Source: Allodiplogaster sudhausi (lineage: Eukaryota > Nematoda > Chromadorea > Rhabditida > Diplogasteridae). Taken from it: 64,000 bases of DNA. Of the stretch, positions 1-11,603 are shown piece by piece. Position 1 is the stretch's first letter. Each line of letters opens with the position of its first letter. Both the position numbers and the translations under genes were made by a program. The notes beneath the pieces were generated by a model, which did not search any database, was not told the DNA's origin, and saw only the letters and a program-made list of their open reading frames with translations. The stretch is taken from contig CALZFC010000019.1 in the NCBI GenBank assembly GCA_945643635.1, positions 1,384,501 to 1,448,500 of the forward strand, given 5' to 3'.

Positions 1-249
1 CTAGCATTTAGTCCAAATAAGACTTCTACTCTTGAAACCTCAGATCCTGTCTTCTCAGTCTATGTTTTGCTCTTTGAAGGTTCTCCGGCCAGAATCCACT
101 TCTGGACATTCGTTTCTGGTCTTCTGCGCCCTCACCTAGTTGGTCTTTGAATTTACGTCATTTTCTGTTCCCTCTCCAATCTTCACTGAGTTCTTGTTTT
201 ATTTCTCCCTCCTTCTTGTTTTTTTTTCCTTTTCTTACCTTCTCTCTCT

Positions 250-288
<39 letters not shown>
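250..288 (+). repeat. CT dinucleotide tract in TENT1 intron
   Basis: An almost pure (CT)n run lies just upstream of the exon at 342. The same position is occupied by a pyrimidine tract in TENT2, 5, 6, 7 and 8. Confidence 0.9.
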
Positions 289-289
<1 letters not shown>

Positions 290-341
290 GTCTTTCGCTC
301 GCTAACTCCTTGTATTTCTCTTTAATTGCCTCCTTGTGCAG

Positions 342-1112
342 CCTTTCCTCTGAATCGTCAGTCGATAGGGGAGCTTCTAGTTGGCTTCTTCGACTACTTC
401 GCCTCCTTCGACTTCTCTCTCTGCGCCCCTCGAATCCGTATGGGAGACGTCATTTCCCGGTTGGTGCAAGGAATACAAGTCACTGTCAAGGAACAGAGCG
501 GTGTGGGGGATATACGTCATAAATCACGTTTAGGTAATCGGGGTTTAAGTAGTCTTGAAAAACGTGATCTACTAAGTTAAGGCTTTCTAGAGATTCAAAA
601 TCGGGGTGGCTTTATCAAAGCCACAACATTTTTTGCCTGTGGGTTTGTGTATTTTCATTGTTTTGATCATATTTACAGGATTGAAATATGGGAACATGTT
701 TTGAGAATGTAAATGATCGAGATTCCCTCTGCTGCAGAAGCGAGTTGCGTCAACAAACGGAACGCTATGGAATGTACATCGAAGATCCATTTGGGCGAGG
801 CAACACTGCACGTTGTGTGCAGGACACGGCAGATCTGCACCGCATCCAAGCTGCTATCAAGTTTGTTTCTTTTCTCTATTTCTTGTGATACTGGTGACTT
901 CTCGGTTCATTGAGCGGGAAACAATTATCAAAAAAGTATAGAAATTAGCAAGCCTTATAGAGGCCATTGCGGACATGCGCTGTGTCTTACAACCTCAAGG
1001 TTACTCTAGCCAACAACTTATTCCTTTCAGAAAGGCTCACCTTGCTTTGTCGGGGAACTCGTCGCCGTCGTTGTGTCAATTAGGCTTCAAGTTGTCCGAT
1101 GTCAAATACTAG
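342..1112 (+). CDS. TENT1: 3' part of a GLD-2-type nucleotidyltransferase (5' cut by window)
   Basis: This is the C-terminal end of a noncanonical poly(A) polymerase / terminal nucleotidyltransferase, an enzyme family that adds A or U to RNA 3' ends. Three exons join in phase: 342-459 carries the PAP-associated helix (SIGELLVGFFDYFASFDF), 738-860 carries the signature YGMYIEDPFGRGNTARCV, and 1031-1112 gives a short tail ending in TAG. The (E/D)EPF-G-NTAR motif is the nucleobase-recognition motif of the GLD-2/TENT family. The catalytic palm domain lies upstream, outside the window or lost, so activity cannot be judged. The intron before the first exon holds a CT tract, as in most sister copies. 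Family assignment is firm; the final exon is inferred only from phase and stop. Confidence 0.8.
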
Positions 1113-1630
1113 CCAGTAGAAGGACATTAGTCAAGTGGATTGCTCTCATACCAAGATCTTTGTATTTCGTTTGCATATTATTGCGTATTGTTATATCGTT
1201 AACCATTATTATTCACTTTTTCTTCCAAGTTGATTACATTACGAGAAAGAAAGGCAGGGCTCCCGTTTTAATTCATTTTAGATGTACATACTGTGTGATC
1301 TGGATCTAAAGCATAAAAAATTTTACGGTTCTTAAATCTGTTTGTTTATGTGACCAAGTTTATTACTTGACTGAAGATATCGTAATTTATGGTGACGAAG
1401 TATTACGGTGTACGATGAGTAAATATGGTGGCACACCGAAACCACAGTCGAAATTTGTGTAAATTTCATTTGTCTCTGGTGTTTCGCTTTATGGAGGTTC
1501 AAATTCAAACCGACGTTCTCCTGGGTGGTCGTTAGAAAAGGGATTTCCGTTGTTGGCTCACCTGCAGCGATTTCTTTCTTGATAGGTTTCATTTAATTAT
1601 CATTTCGTCATGTTTCATCGCCAGATTTAG
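1113..1630. other. Intergenic, TENT1-TENT2
   Basis: About 520 bp with no convincing coding exon. The last bases before the next start (TTTCATCGCCAGATTTAG) look like a splice acceptor and could be a spliced-leader trans-splice site for TENT2. Confidence 0.5.
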
Positions 1631-4600
1631 GATGGGTGAGGCCCCGGAACATCAGGGCGAAACTGTGGCAAGGGTCGATTTAACCGCGGGCAACAAACAT
1701 TTTTACGCTGGCTTTGGAGGAAACTATTCTCGCGGAGGCTTTTTCAGACAGGTCCGGTTTTGTTGTCTTCATGAAAGTGTCGGGGAATGACCTGTTAACC
1801 TTTATGCTGCAGTAGTCTCATTATTTGCAGCAAAAACCTGGCACTTGGAGAGGGCGGGTATACAACAACAACTCGTACAGGAGGATGTCTGGTGATTGGA
1901 ACGGGAATGCTCGCTCTGTTCAGACTCCGATTGAGAAAACTTACTGGATTCGGCGTGGCCAGAATTCTCAAGGCGGCTCATGGCGTACATCTCGAGTGTA
2001 CTCTCCGTATGGAAACAATGTTCGTTTCACTCTTTTTCTTTTTTTTATGAGAGCTCCGAGTTTAATACTCGTAAAAACATCAAAAGATTCAAGGTGATTT
2101 ATTGTCAGTTGAGTTTAAAACTTGTTGATTGTAATTATGTTCGGGATAAGGTAGTGTTTGCTATACCGAGGTGAGTGAGGGGACTTCAGGTCAGTTCTTT
2201 CTAGAGTCGTGGAACTTCCCAAACGGGCTACGGAACTCGGTCTTCGTTCGGAGGGGGATTTCAGAGATTTGCCAACTATTCCCGACCGAATTCAGTTCGA
2301 GTGGGAGAAGAGCGCAGAGTGGTGAACATGTTGGATAGAAGCAGGGCGAGCAGCCCTTCCCCTTATGGCTTCTTCGTCGATTCCTCTTCATTCCCTGATG
2401 AATTCGTTCCCGGCCCCACGAGCCAGGTACCCGCTACATACTTTTGAAAATATTAAGAAATCGCTGATGATAATCACTAATTTCAGGGAGATTCAATGAG
2501 ATTGCAAAGGAGGGAGACCTCTAGGCGAGATCGTGAGGAAGACCGTCACTCTCGTAGTGACTTCTCCCGGTCAAGTTCTCCACACGACCGTTCGTCGTCG
2601 TCCTCCGGATCAAGCAGCCCGAGCTATAGAAGATATCGGGTGAGAAAACTCTTTCTTTCTTCACCGAATATCAGCAGTATCTCCTGTTGCTTGAAGTAAA
2701 CCTGTTACTGTGTTCCTGCTCAAGTCATTAATGACGCAGTTTCATTTTTGGCATGTGTTCTGTCGTGCTTAAATTTTGAGACTGATTCTTTGCAAGGAGC
2801 ACAAATCGAAGAAGAAGCACAAATGCTGTAGCTGCCGGAGGAAGGATCGAAGCCGTAGCAGGGAGAGGAGGGATCGGAGCCACAGTCGAAGCAGTAATCA
2901 GGAGAGAACTTATCGAAGCCCAAGTGGAAGCAGCAACAAGTACAGTTCACGGACTTCATTCGGTTGCCAAGAGTGCAAGCACAGAGATCGTCTCGGCATT
3001 CATACTATCAATTCTCTTGATGTCAACCCTTTTGCGGATGTTGAACAGGTGACGTTTGTCAAATGCAGTTAGGATAACGTAGAAGTTAATTGAAAAATTT
3101 CTTGAGTTGGATGGAGGTTTCTCCGCTCCCTCTCCAGACATTCCCTCGCTCTCTTCACGCAACAACTTTACTCCAAGAGATTCTATAGAGCGCATGCTGT
3201 CGTCTTCGCCGGTTGGCTTCTTTATAAATTAACCATTCTTTTTTTTTCTTATCTGGAAGCAATTTAGATTGAAAATGATTTCAGCTATATTTGTATAAAC
3301 TCGCAAAACTACATGTATTGATGAATTGCCGACAATATGATAGGAATATCTTGAGGGATCCATGGCTGGAACGAGTCCGGGAAGCTCCTTGTTCGATTCA
3401 CCATTCGGTGTACCATTGAATAAGTCACCCTCTACATATGGTCTTCTGAGGGAGGATTCAGAAGAATGGCGTTTTCACAACCCATTTCAAACCCCTGAGG
3501 GAGAGAGTCGCTCGCCTTCTCCCTTCTCTGCAGTGGTTTGAAGTCATTCATTGTAAACAGACAGCGGTCAAGAAAATATTTGAAAAACATTTTTATGGCT
3601 TCAAAAAAATTGCAGCAGAACAATTCGCAGTCTTCCTCTCTGGCTGCCACTCTTTCACGGTCGCCGACGAATGCCCAAGTGAAAGCGATTTCTAACGACG
3701 ACGTCATTTGTCTTTCCTCGGATGACGAAATCGAGATCCTCGGCATTGTCAATACGAACTCACGAACAAGAACACTTCCGAATGCCGCTATTACACTTGT
3801 TCGAGCTCCACTTGAGTCTGGCGGAGGGACAGCCACGGTTGCTCATTCCGGGATCGTCATCGAGCATCTTGGCATGCAATCTCATTCTCAGTCTCAGTCT
3901 CAACATCATTCCATCGCTCGTGTCTCAGACACCAATCCTGTTCATCGGAACTCGCAGTTCAGGTTGTCTTTTTTTTATCTTGTCATTATTATTATTATCA
4001 CATTGAGAATCAACTTCTTGCTTAAGTGCAATGAATCTGTTCAAAAGTGGAAAATATGATATACTTTTCAGCCGTTACTCGAGAATCAGAGCCAAACAAA
4101 ATGCAAAGACACCGTCGCTGCTTCGGGCTCCCAAGCGTGAGCTCGTGAGATCCGACTCGGAAGGCGAGGTTGGGTCTCTGGTGGATCCATGCTTAGGAAT
4201 GACTTGTCTTAACATGCAGGATAATGATGTCCAAACCGAGAATGCTGCGAGTGCTCCAGAGATGCCGCCTGACCTGGATTACGATTCGAATCTCGCTGTA
4301 ATCTCAGGTGATCATTGCATCCGCTTGTTGCATTAATTGTTCAACCGTCTTCTATGATATTCTTCCTCTGTCGTATGGTATATTGAACGGTGTCATTCTC
4401 GTCCTTCATGTAACTCCAAGGTTACGATTTACAATTTGCAGTTTCGGAACTTTCTCCCCCGATGGATGAGTGCCATCGTGAGTTTCTCGCAGTTTCCTAT
4501 CATCCGGGCGCGGACAAGGATCGAAAGAATCTCGAGAATCGATTCGCCGCGTTTGTCAAGTTTCTTTTCTTCAATTCAGCTTTCTGCTCCCGTTTAAATT

Positions 4601-6209
4601 CTTGGGGTAGCAGCAGATTTCATTCCTCGAATGTCATTATTTTACTGTACAGTGTTTTATGCAGTTGCTATCGCGAAGTGGAGAAGTTCAGCGATTATAT
4701 GATGCGGGCCGTGCATAGAATTGAGCAGGCGAGTATTATATCCATTCAATCTCCCTGTTAGTTTACCTAGTAAATATAGAACTGTCTCACTGCTCTCTCA
4801 TGCCCTCAGGTAATAAAGTGCAGCTTTCCTTTTTCTAACTTCTTCAAGAACTTTGTACTGCATTTCTTCCTACGCTTCTCGGAGAATCATGCAACAATTG
4901 TATCATGGAAGGCGTAAACTGATTAGTATTATACTTTCTTTTTCTTCAGAGAGCTATAGACGCATACCTCAACAAATCGAACTTCACTTCAACCTTGCGA
5001 GAAATCGCCAGAGAGGTACAAGGGAGAAAACGAGACTCAAAGAATGTTTTCCGTAGCCTTTCGTAGTTTTGTGTCTTAGTTATATCCAAAACAGTCGGGA
5101 GTATTCTGCAACGTTGAACGGCGATAATGCGTTATTTGTAGGAGTTTAACGATAACATCGAGCTCCTTATGGTCGGATCTACGCAGAATAACTTGGCAGT
5201 CCGAGAGTCTGACCTCGACCTTTGCCTTATCACTCGTGATAAACACGGACGCTTGGAACATCAAAAGAGGTAAGCATCCAGCTTTTGAGTTGCGTTTACA
5301 CTTTGTCTCTCTCCAAACACTACATCCTTTTCTGTATTGACTCAAAGAATTTAGCACTTTTTCTTTTCCATTCTTGATAGAATTTTCAAACTGCTGATTC
5401 CCTGTGTCTGTTCAGTTTCATGAAGCGCCGCCTCGAAGTGTTTGCCTCTCGACTGCGCCGCGACAGAAGACTCAAGAGCATTGAAGAAGGATTGGGAGGT
5501 GTCGAAGTTGTCCATGCAAGGGTGTGCTCGGAGAACCACGAGGGAGTGCCCTTTGCTAATTACTTCCATTTCAGGTTTCAATCATTCGACTTCACTCTCT
5601 CCGTCCTCGCATGCAAATCGACATCAACTGTAACAATGTCATCGGCGTCTACAACACCAACCTGATCTACCTGTATACCAAGTGCGGAGTTGAAAGATGT
5701 CTTCCTTTTCTAGAGTCTTTCTCTTCGTCGACTGTAAAAAAGGAATTTTGAATTCTTTCTATTCAGAACAGACCGCCGTTTCAAAGTGTTGGGGATTCTG
5801 CTGAAGAAGTGGGCAGCTATTGCGGGGATCAACGATGCGAAGGAAGGAACCCTGAACAGGTTGCTCCCTTCCTCCTTCTGCTTGATCCTTCTCCCCATCC
5901 CCTTCATCCTTCTCCTTAATTCCTTCTTCTCTTCCAGCTACGCTCTCTCCCTTCTCCTCATCCACTTCCTCCAGTGCGGAGTCAAGCCGGCAGTCCTGCC
6001 GAATCTCCAAACGTTGCGACCAAAATTGTCAGCGTTCGCTTTATTTTTCTCTGCCATTATTTTATCTTACTACTGTTTCGTTGTCTACTTCGAGTGTCAT
6101 ATTTGTAGGTTCGACAAGCGAATCCCACCAGAGAAGCTCGCAACCTACTGTGATCCAGACTTGCTGGATCTTCCAAGTTTGTTCTTAAGGGACTCTTCCC
6201 TCTCACTCT

Positions 6210-6242
<33 letters not shown>

Positions 6243-6862
6243 CCCCCCCCCTCTTTCTCTCCCTCTCTCCCTCTCATGATTTGTCTTCCTTTCAGGTGCT
6301 GGTGAGAGGTCGAATCTTCAGTGTGTAGCCGAGCTTCTAATCGGCTTCTTCGAGTACTACAGACGATTCGACTTTGACAATCTGGCGATTTCGATTGAAA
6401 AGGGCCGTTACATTAAGAGGTGCGGACTTGTAGTCTCGTGACATATCTTATAACACAATAGATGCCTCTAATCCCTCGCAGAACTCACTTCGGCGGGGAA
6501 CCGATAGTGATCTACGAGCCATTCGATGAGACTATGAATGTCGCTCGCTGTGTCACGGCGCACGAAGGGATCACGGCTATCAGGAAGGCAATCAGGCAAG
6601 TACTCTATTTCTTTTCTTTCGTCCTTCCAGCCCTTTCATTCATATTGTGATTACCAGAAATTTGTCAATTTATACCTTTAAGCTGGTTCTGGATCTACAG
6701 TGTAATTTTTGTATTACTCATCCATTAAAAGATGTCAGAGATCTCTGCCATTGTGATCAAGCATCGTTTTCTTACAGAAGAGCTTCTCGCTACTTCTCCC
6801 GGTCCCCTTCCAAGTGGAATCTCGACGGGTTCTTTGAAGAAGTCGCAAGCTACCGCAAGTGA
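1631..6862 (+). CDS. TENT2: nucleotidyltransferase with RS/RG-rich N-terminal half
   Basis: Predicted noncanonical poly(A)/U polymerase of roughly 1,000 residues in about 21 exons that join in phase. The first half is low complexity: an RG/GF/N-rich part (1631-2430), an RS-rich part (2488-3048) with two Cys clusters (CCSC and CQEC), and an acidic SUMO-interaction-like stretch DDVICLSSDDEIEILG (about 3697-3750). The nucleotidyltransferase core follows: GSTQNNLAVRESDLDLCL (5142 exon) with both D-x-D aspartates, and RMQIDINCNNVIGVYN (exon from 5574) with the third Asp. Then come the central helices (LLIHFLQCGVKPAVLPNL), the PAP-associated domain (CVAELLIGFFEYY) and YEPFDETMNVARCV. Two introns use GC donors (4729 and 6596). 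RS and RG regions usually mediate RNA or protein binding, so an RNA-linked role is inferred. The N-terminal half could be a separate gene, but unbroken phase argues for one. Confidence 0.8.
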
Positions 6863-7626
6863 GAGATTCCATCTTCCCTCAAGTCTTGTGATATGAACGT
6901 AATCATTTTTATATGTGCATTACTTGTTTGCTTTAACGATGTTATAGTTCACTATTTAATATAATAATGTTCGAATGACTTGATCTCTTTTGCCAACTCC
7001 CAATTTTAATCTCAAACATTATTGTCCATCGGTTAACGGGCGATTGGCGGGAATGGAAAAAAAGAGGGGAGAGAAACAGATAGCAAAGGTGTATGATCGG
7101 CATTTTTACCTGTCGGGTTGTCCTTTGATTTGTGCATCTTGAAAAAAACAGATGGTTTTTCTTGAAGCCTCTTTTATTTCCATTCAAGCGAGTGCACATC
7201 TGGTCTGCCTATCTTATCCAACCTCCTTCCCTTGCTCGCCCAATTTGTTTTGTATATCCCGAGCGTGTAATTTATTTGATAATCCTATGATATCTCCATG
7301 GTATGTTGATCATACTTAGCTAAGGAATATCACATTGTGTTCACAGGATTTGAATTACTAATGCTCATCCCATTGTGAAGGCGCCGTGGTTATCAACAAT
7401 GAAGTTTCTTGTTTTGAGCAGTTTTTCAATAACAGTGAGACAATAGGGATGTTCGTCCGCCCCTGTTAGAGAAGAATAAGGATATTATATTCCCTACAGA
7501 AATGGTTCGAAGAAGGGTGATATTGTTGCTGAAGGAAAGAGTACTAAAGATGACAATGGGGGTTTAGTAGTGTTTGGGTTGGCAGGCGAGTGTCGGATAG
7601 GGAACAAACAGGGAATGAGCTTTTCT
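6863..7626. other. Intergenic, convergent 3' ends of TENT2 and the NPC2-like gene
   Basis: About 760 bp between two genes that point at each other. It should hold both 3' UTRs. No coding exon, RNA gene or mobile element could be recognised. Confidence 0.5.
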
Positions 7627-7972
7627 TCATTCATCAGTGAGTTTAGCCACGAAGACAACGCAGACAACCTTCTTGTCCCCCACCGTGATTTGCCAGTTCA
7701 CTTGGATCTCCTCGTTCTGCAAAGTTCATTCTCATTTCCCCACATCTCACGTCCACAACAGATAGAGAAAGACAGTGAGAGGCTGAGAGGTCTTGATGTG
7801 AACATTTTCTATTTTTATACCGAATATTGTTGTATTTAGTGATGGCTTTGTATTGTTTTCGTGCTCACCTTGGGATAGCTGGCCTGCATGGGCATGCTCT
7901 GCATGTACGTCTGCTCCACTCCGGCCTCCAGCGGGCACTTCACTCCTCCGTGCTCACACGTTTGGAATTTCT

Positions 7973-8005
<33 letters not shown>

Positions 8006-8511
8006 GAGGGAGGGAGGAGTGAAAGAGAGAAAGAAGGAAAACGAAATAGAGAGGAGGAAGTGAAAGAGAAGGATAAGTTAAACAGATGCTTCATTTTTTA
8101 GGCTCGCGAGTGCGTTAAAAAAAATTATCGAAGCCCGAAGCGCGGAGAGTTGAAGGGCGTACTCTGCCTACGTCACATGCTTACTCCTGTGTGAACATAT
8201 GTAGTTCATGTGATTGGAGTTAACAAGTTGTACACACACCATAACTCTATGTAGCAACAGATTCTTTCAGCGCCGTTTTGTAAATGGTAGAAGAAGACGC
8301 GAAGATTATTAACCTCAAGACTGTAGGGCAGCATCGCTCCGCCCACCTTGGCGCGCACCGCCGTCTTCAAGTCGTTCAAGCCACTCTCAGCTGCACAAGA
8401 AATCATCTACCATGCCGACTCTTCTTTCCACCTCTTGATATTCATTTCGCTTCCATCATTCCTATACTCTCTATCCCTCATTTTCTCTCTCCTCTTCTCT
8501 CTTATCTCTTT

Positions 8512-8551
<40 letters not shown>

Positions 8552-9032
8552 CTCGTCTATCGCTAACTCTTCATTGTAACAAAATTAAAAGAATGGACCG
8601 ACATGGAGTGAATGTAATGCGGAGAGTCGGTTCAGTACCAGGCTTCAACTCCATTCCCTGGAGAAAATGTAGAACTGATTAATACAAAGAATGAGATATG
8701 ATGGAAAGATTCAGTTTTACAAAGACGATTGATTACTGCAATGATGAGATTGCGTAGTTGATGAATAAGATACCTTGACGCCGTCCTTCATCTCCACGAT
8801 GGTTCCTCCAATCACTTCGACCTTCTTCACATTGCTCGTCGACTCTTCAAAGAAGTTGAAGGATTAAGTCATCAATGTTTAGAGGGTCTTGATATGACTG
8901 TTATACGAGTGCTTCTAACACAAACAAGAGTGAAAAGCGCTGACTGCAGTCCTTGAAGTTGACCTCCTTGAAGTCGGATGCGAGGGAAGGAACGGCGAGA
9001 AGAGCCAGAAACACCACGACGGACGGCTGCAT
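7627..9032 (-). CDS. NPC2-like ML-domain secreted lipid-binding protein
   Basis: Five exons join in phase to a protein of about 147 residues, the usual NPC2 size. NPC2 family proteins bind sterols or other lipids, in lysosomes or after secretion. Exon 1 (from 9032) gives a clear signal peptide (MQPSVVVFLALLAVPSLAS) followed by the family's FKDC. Exon 3 (8406) encodes ISCAAESGLNDLKTAVRA. Exon 4 (to about 7875) carries the hallmark CEHGGVKCPLEAGVEQTY, and exon 5 ends VNWQITVGDKKVVC-VVFVAKLTDE. The usual Cys pair near the first beta strands is absent (VEVIGGTIVEMKDG) and a lone Cys appears later, so one disulfide is probably missing. The gene is on the opposite strand to the surrounding TENT array and interrupts it. 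A GA microsatellite fills intron 4 in its sense-complement. Confidence 0.87.
7978..8010 (+). repeat. GA microsatellite in NPC2-like gene intron
   Basis: A (GA)n run that reads as (CT)n in the sense of the NPC2-like gene. It forms the pyrimidine tract just before the acceptor of exon 4. Confidence 0.85.
8516..8550 (+). repeat. CT microsatellite in NPC2-like gene intron
   Basis: A simple (CT)n run between exons 2 and 3 of the NPC2-like gene, with no coding content. Confidence 0.85.
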
Positions 9033-9399
9033 GTCTGCTCAATCATTTTCATCCTCTTTCAAAACCGATTTAATAGGTGCACGAATGATAGTTAGAATAA
9101 TATTGTGAATTGAAGTGAAGTAAATAGACGGTGATGACTCACGAGATAGCAAGAGAGGGAGAGACACCCAGGAAAGTAGAAATAAAACTACAATTAAAAT
9201 CATATAGTCATTTTTGAAATTAAGAATTGGAGGAAGGATGCCATGTGTCTCTTTGGAAAGCCACACTCTCCCAACTTGAACGACATTCCAAATGCTTCAT
9301 AAACGCAACCAGCAACTACAGATGGCAGGCGGAGTCAGGCAGAAGGGATAAGCCAAAGCTACCTACATGTGTGCAAATTTGAGTTTCAATGATCACCCT

Positions 9400-9694
9400 C
9401 TCTCTCCCTCTTCATCTCTCTCTTTCTCTCTCTTGATCTCTTTCTCTCTCCCTCTTTTAATCTCTCTCTTCCTCCTTCTTCCCATTTTGTAAAGAAAATT
9501 TTTTTTAAGTGTCCCGAGAAGAGGCATACAGCAATGCTTGGGGGGAGAGTAGCGGAAGAGATTGTTTGGCTCTCAGTCTAAGCAGAAGGCCGCAAGGGCC
9601 TGACCCTGCCACTATCACTCACCCAAGGGACAGCAGACTCTTCCTACAAGTCCTCCCCTATTTATCTTTCTTTCCCCCTTCAGTTCTCCCTGCT

Positions 9695-9748
<54 letters not shown>

Positions 9749-9800
9749 CCTTTTCTCTCTCTCTCTCTCTTTCTCGCTCTCATTTTTCTCTCTCGTTCGC
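9400..9800 (+). repeat. Pyrimidine-rich microsatellite block
   Basis: Interrupted (CT)n tracts at about 9400-9480 and 9690-9800 flank a stretch of ordinary sequence (9500-9660). The long Ser/Leu or Arg/Glu open frames here are products of the dinucleotide repeat. No gene was recognised between the NPC2-like start (9032) and 10,760. Confidence 0.8.
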
Positions 9801-10008
9801 TGCCACTCACTTATCCACCACTTCTTTCTATATCTTTCTGCTATCAATCCTTCTAATCTCGCTGCTCTTGCAGCTATTCTTTGCCATTCTTTGTTACTCG
9901 TCGCCCTCAATCGACACAAAGAATGTGAAGGAAGGAAACCGTGCAAGTCACGAAAACGAACACCACTAACTGTGGTTAATAAATATCTAACAACCAGCAG
10001 ACCTAGCA

Positions 10009-10017
10009 TCCGCTCTC

Positions 10018-10064
<47 letters not shown>

Positions 10065-10099
10065 ACTCACTCTCTCTCCTTCTCTCATTCATTCATTCA

Positions 10100-10135
<36 letters not shown>

Positions 10136-10280
10136 ACTCACTCTCTCTCCTTCTCTCATTCATTCATTCACTCTCTCTCTCTCTCTCTTCTCTCTCTCAC
10201 TCACTCTCTCTCACTCTCTCATTCATTCACTCACTCACTCTCTCTCTCTTCTCTCTCACTCACTCTCTCTCCCTCTCTCA

Positions 10281-10329
<49 letters not shown>
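10009..10329 (+). repeat. CT tract with embedded 61-71 bp minisatellite
   Basis: Within a long CT tract, a compound unit of the form CTTCTCTCTCTCACTCAC, then CT-rich sequence, then CTCATTCATTCATTCAC, recurs four times. Copies start at about 10053, 10124, 10187 and 10248, giving periods of 71, 63 and 61 bp. It is a higher-order tandem repeat made of microsatellite pieces, not a gene. Confidence 0.8.
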
Positions 10330-10332
<3 letters not shown>

Positions 10333-10760
10333 ACATATATCTGACATCTTTCCCGTGGGTTCTTTGGCTTAGACAGAAGGTGTTTCACCCGCAAAATAAT
10401 AACATAAACATTTATAATATCTTCATTTTTTAGACGTAAAGCTTGACAATTAGTAAATCATTTCAAGAATAAAGAGATGTGGATAATGAAAATAACCTGC
10501 TCTCATTGTTAGTACTTCTTTTTTTAAGTGGTGTCATTTTTAGTCTCTCCAACAACGAAATTGTGAAAAATATGCTCAATTCAAATGATAATTCAAACAA
10601 AAGTTTCAAAGAAAGAATTTTCGCACCAAAATGGGGACCCTGGATTACATTTTCTGTAATCTATCAGACGATGTAAAAATTACCATATTTTTTAAACTTC
10701 AACACTAATATTCTTACTTGTTGGGTTTTTTAAATTATTTTTTTGCTGTTGTTATAGTTT

Positions 10761-11057
10761 TTACATAGTTACGATGACGTGTTTAATCTTTAGGGTGTAC
10801 GATGAAATTGAAGCGACTCGCGGCCCGTTTGGAAAAGAGCTGGCGTCGGCCAATTCAGCACCAATTAACTGGTTGGCCCCGCAAAATGTAGCTTGAAATT
10901 GGTTATGTAACTTGCTGAGTTCTTTTTCGCCTATATTTCTATTTGTTATTAAGTAACGAGTGAAGGCCTTCACGAGAGTCGAATGTGTCTGAGTGGCATT
11001 CACTATGCCGTGTTTGGCGCGTCGAAACGATGTAAACAACCTAGGTAGTTTATTCAT
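10761..11057 (-). CDS. Possible small single-exon protein, 98 aa
   Basis: An uninterrupted frame of 98 residues starts MNKLPRLFTSFRRAKHG and has a basic, amphipathic start that could be a mitochondrial import signal. The composition is not repeat-like, in contrast to most random frames here. The part THSTLVKAFTRYL followed by KLHNQFQATF faintly recalls the FMC1/C7orf55 mitochondrial ATP-synthase assembly factors, but this is a guess from memory of the family pattern. It is divergent from the small plus-strand gene at 11,193, only about 135 bp away. It may equally be a chance frame. Confidence 0.3.
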   Translation of the reverse strand: MNKLPRLFTSFRRAKHGIVNATQTHSTLVKAFTRYLITNRNIGEKELSKLHNQFQATFCGANQLIGAELADASSFPNGPRVASISSYTLKIKHVIVTM

Positions 11058-11192
11058 ATCAGTGGATTTTAGCAGTGTCGTTATCAGTTATATTTGAAGT
11101 TTATACAATATTTATTTACTCGCTGCACTTTTTCTAGTCCTGACAGTTTTCTTTGTAGCGAATCGAAAGGCGCTTGCCTGTCTAGCCTTTTG

Positions 11193-11468
11193 ATGCGGCT
11201 TTGTGGAACCATCTGGGAACCCACCATCTTCAAGGGCAAGGTTTGATTGTGGATGCAAGTCGACATTCTATTTATCTTTAACCAATTTAGAAGCAGAACT
11301 CCATGATTGAACAGCTGTTGGAATTGGCAAAACCCGTCACGGATCATATCGACTTTCTTGCTCGAGATGGTACGTTTAATGTCGAGCAGTATTGTTTCTA
11401 TCTCAGATAGTTGTGCCTTCTGTGCTGGACATTATGAAAGGATGCTTCAGAGCGCTTCTCCATACTAA
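11193..11468 (+). CDS. Possible small three-exon protein of unknown function
   Basis: Three pieces join in phase: 11193-11240 (MRLCGTIWEPTIFKGK), 11291-11369 (KQNSMIEQLLELAKPVTDHI...) and 11407-11468 (SCAFCAGHYERMLQSASPY, stop TAA). The result is about 62 residues with a C-x-x-C pair near the end. Introns are about 50 and 37 bp, the second close to the lower limit for worms. No family was recognised. The third exon may be wrong, and downstream sequence to 11,570 contains further open frames. Confidence 0.3.
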
Positions 11469-11580
11469 CAAAAAAGGGTGAGGAATTTAAGGATCTTGAT
11501 GATGACGGTCTTCAGCTGGCGAAAGAGGTTAAAGCCTTGCCAATTGAAGATTATTTAATGTTTCTTCTCAGGGAAGAAAA

Positions 11581-11603
11581 GGGTCCATGTAATGCATGGA
11601 CCC
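11581..11603. repeat. Perfect 9-bp stem hairpin
   Basis: GGGTCCATG, a 5-base loop TAATG, then CATGGACCC. It is a perfect inverted repeat between the small gene and TENT3. It could be a short RNA stem near a 3' end or chance. Confidence 0.6.

Noticed and set aside
10009..10433. Long Ser/Leu or Arg/Glu open frames across CT tracts, here and at many other sites
   Set aside because: They are translations of dinucleotide repeats, which lack stops by composition.
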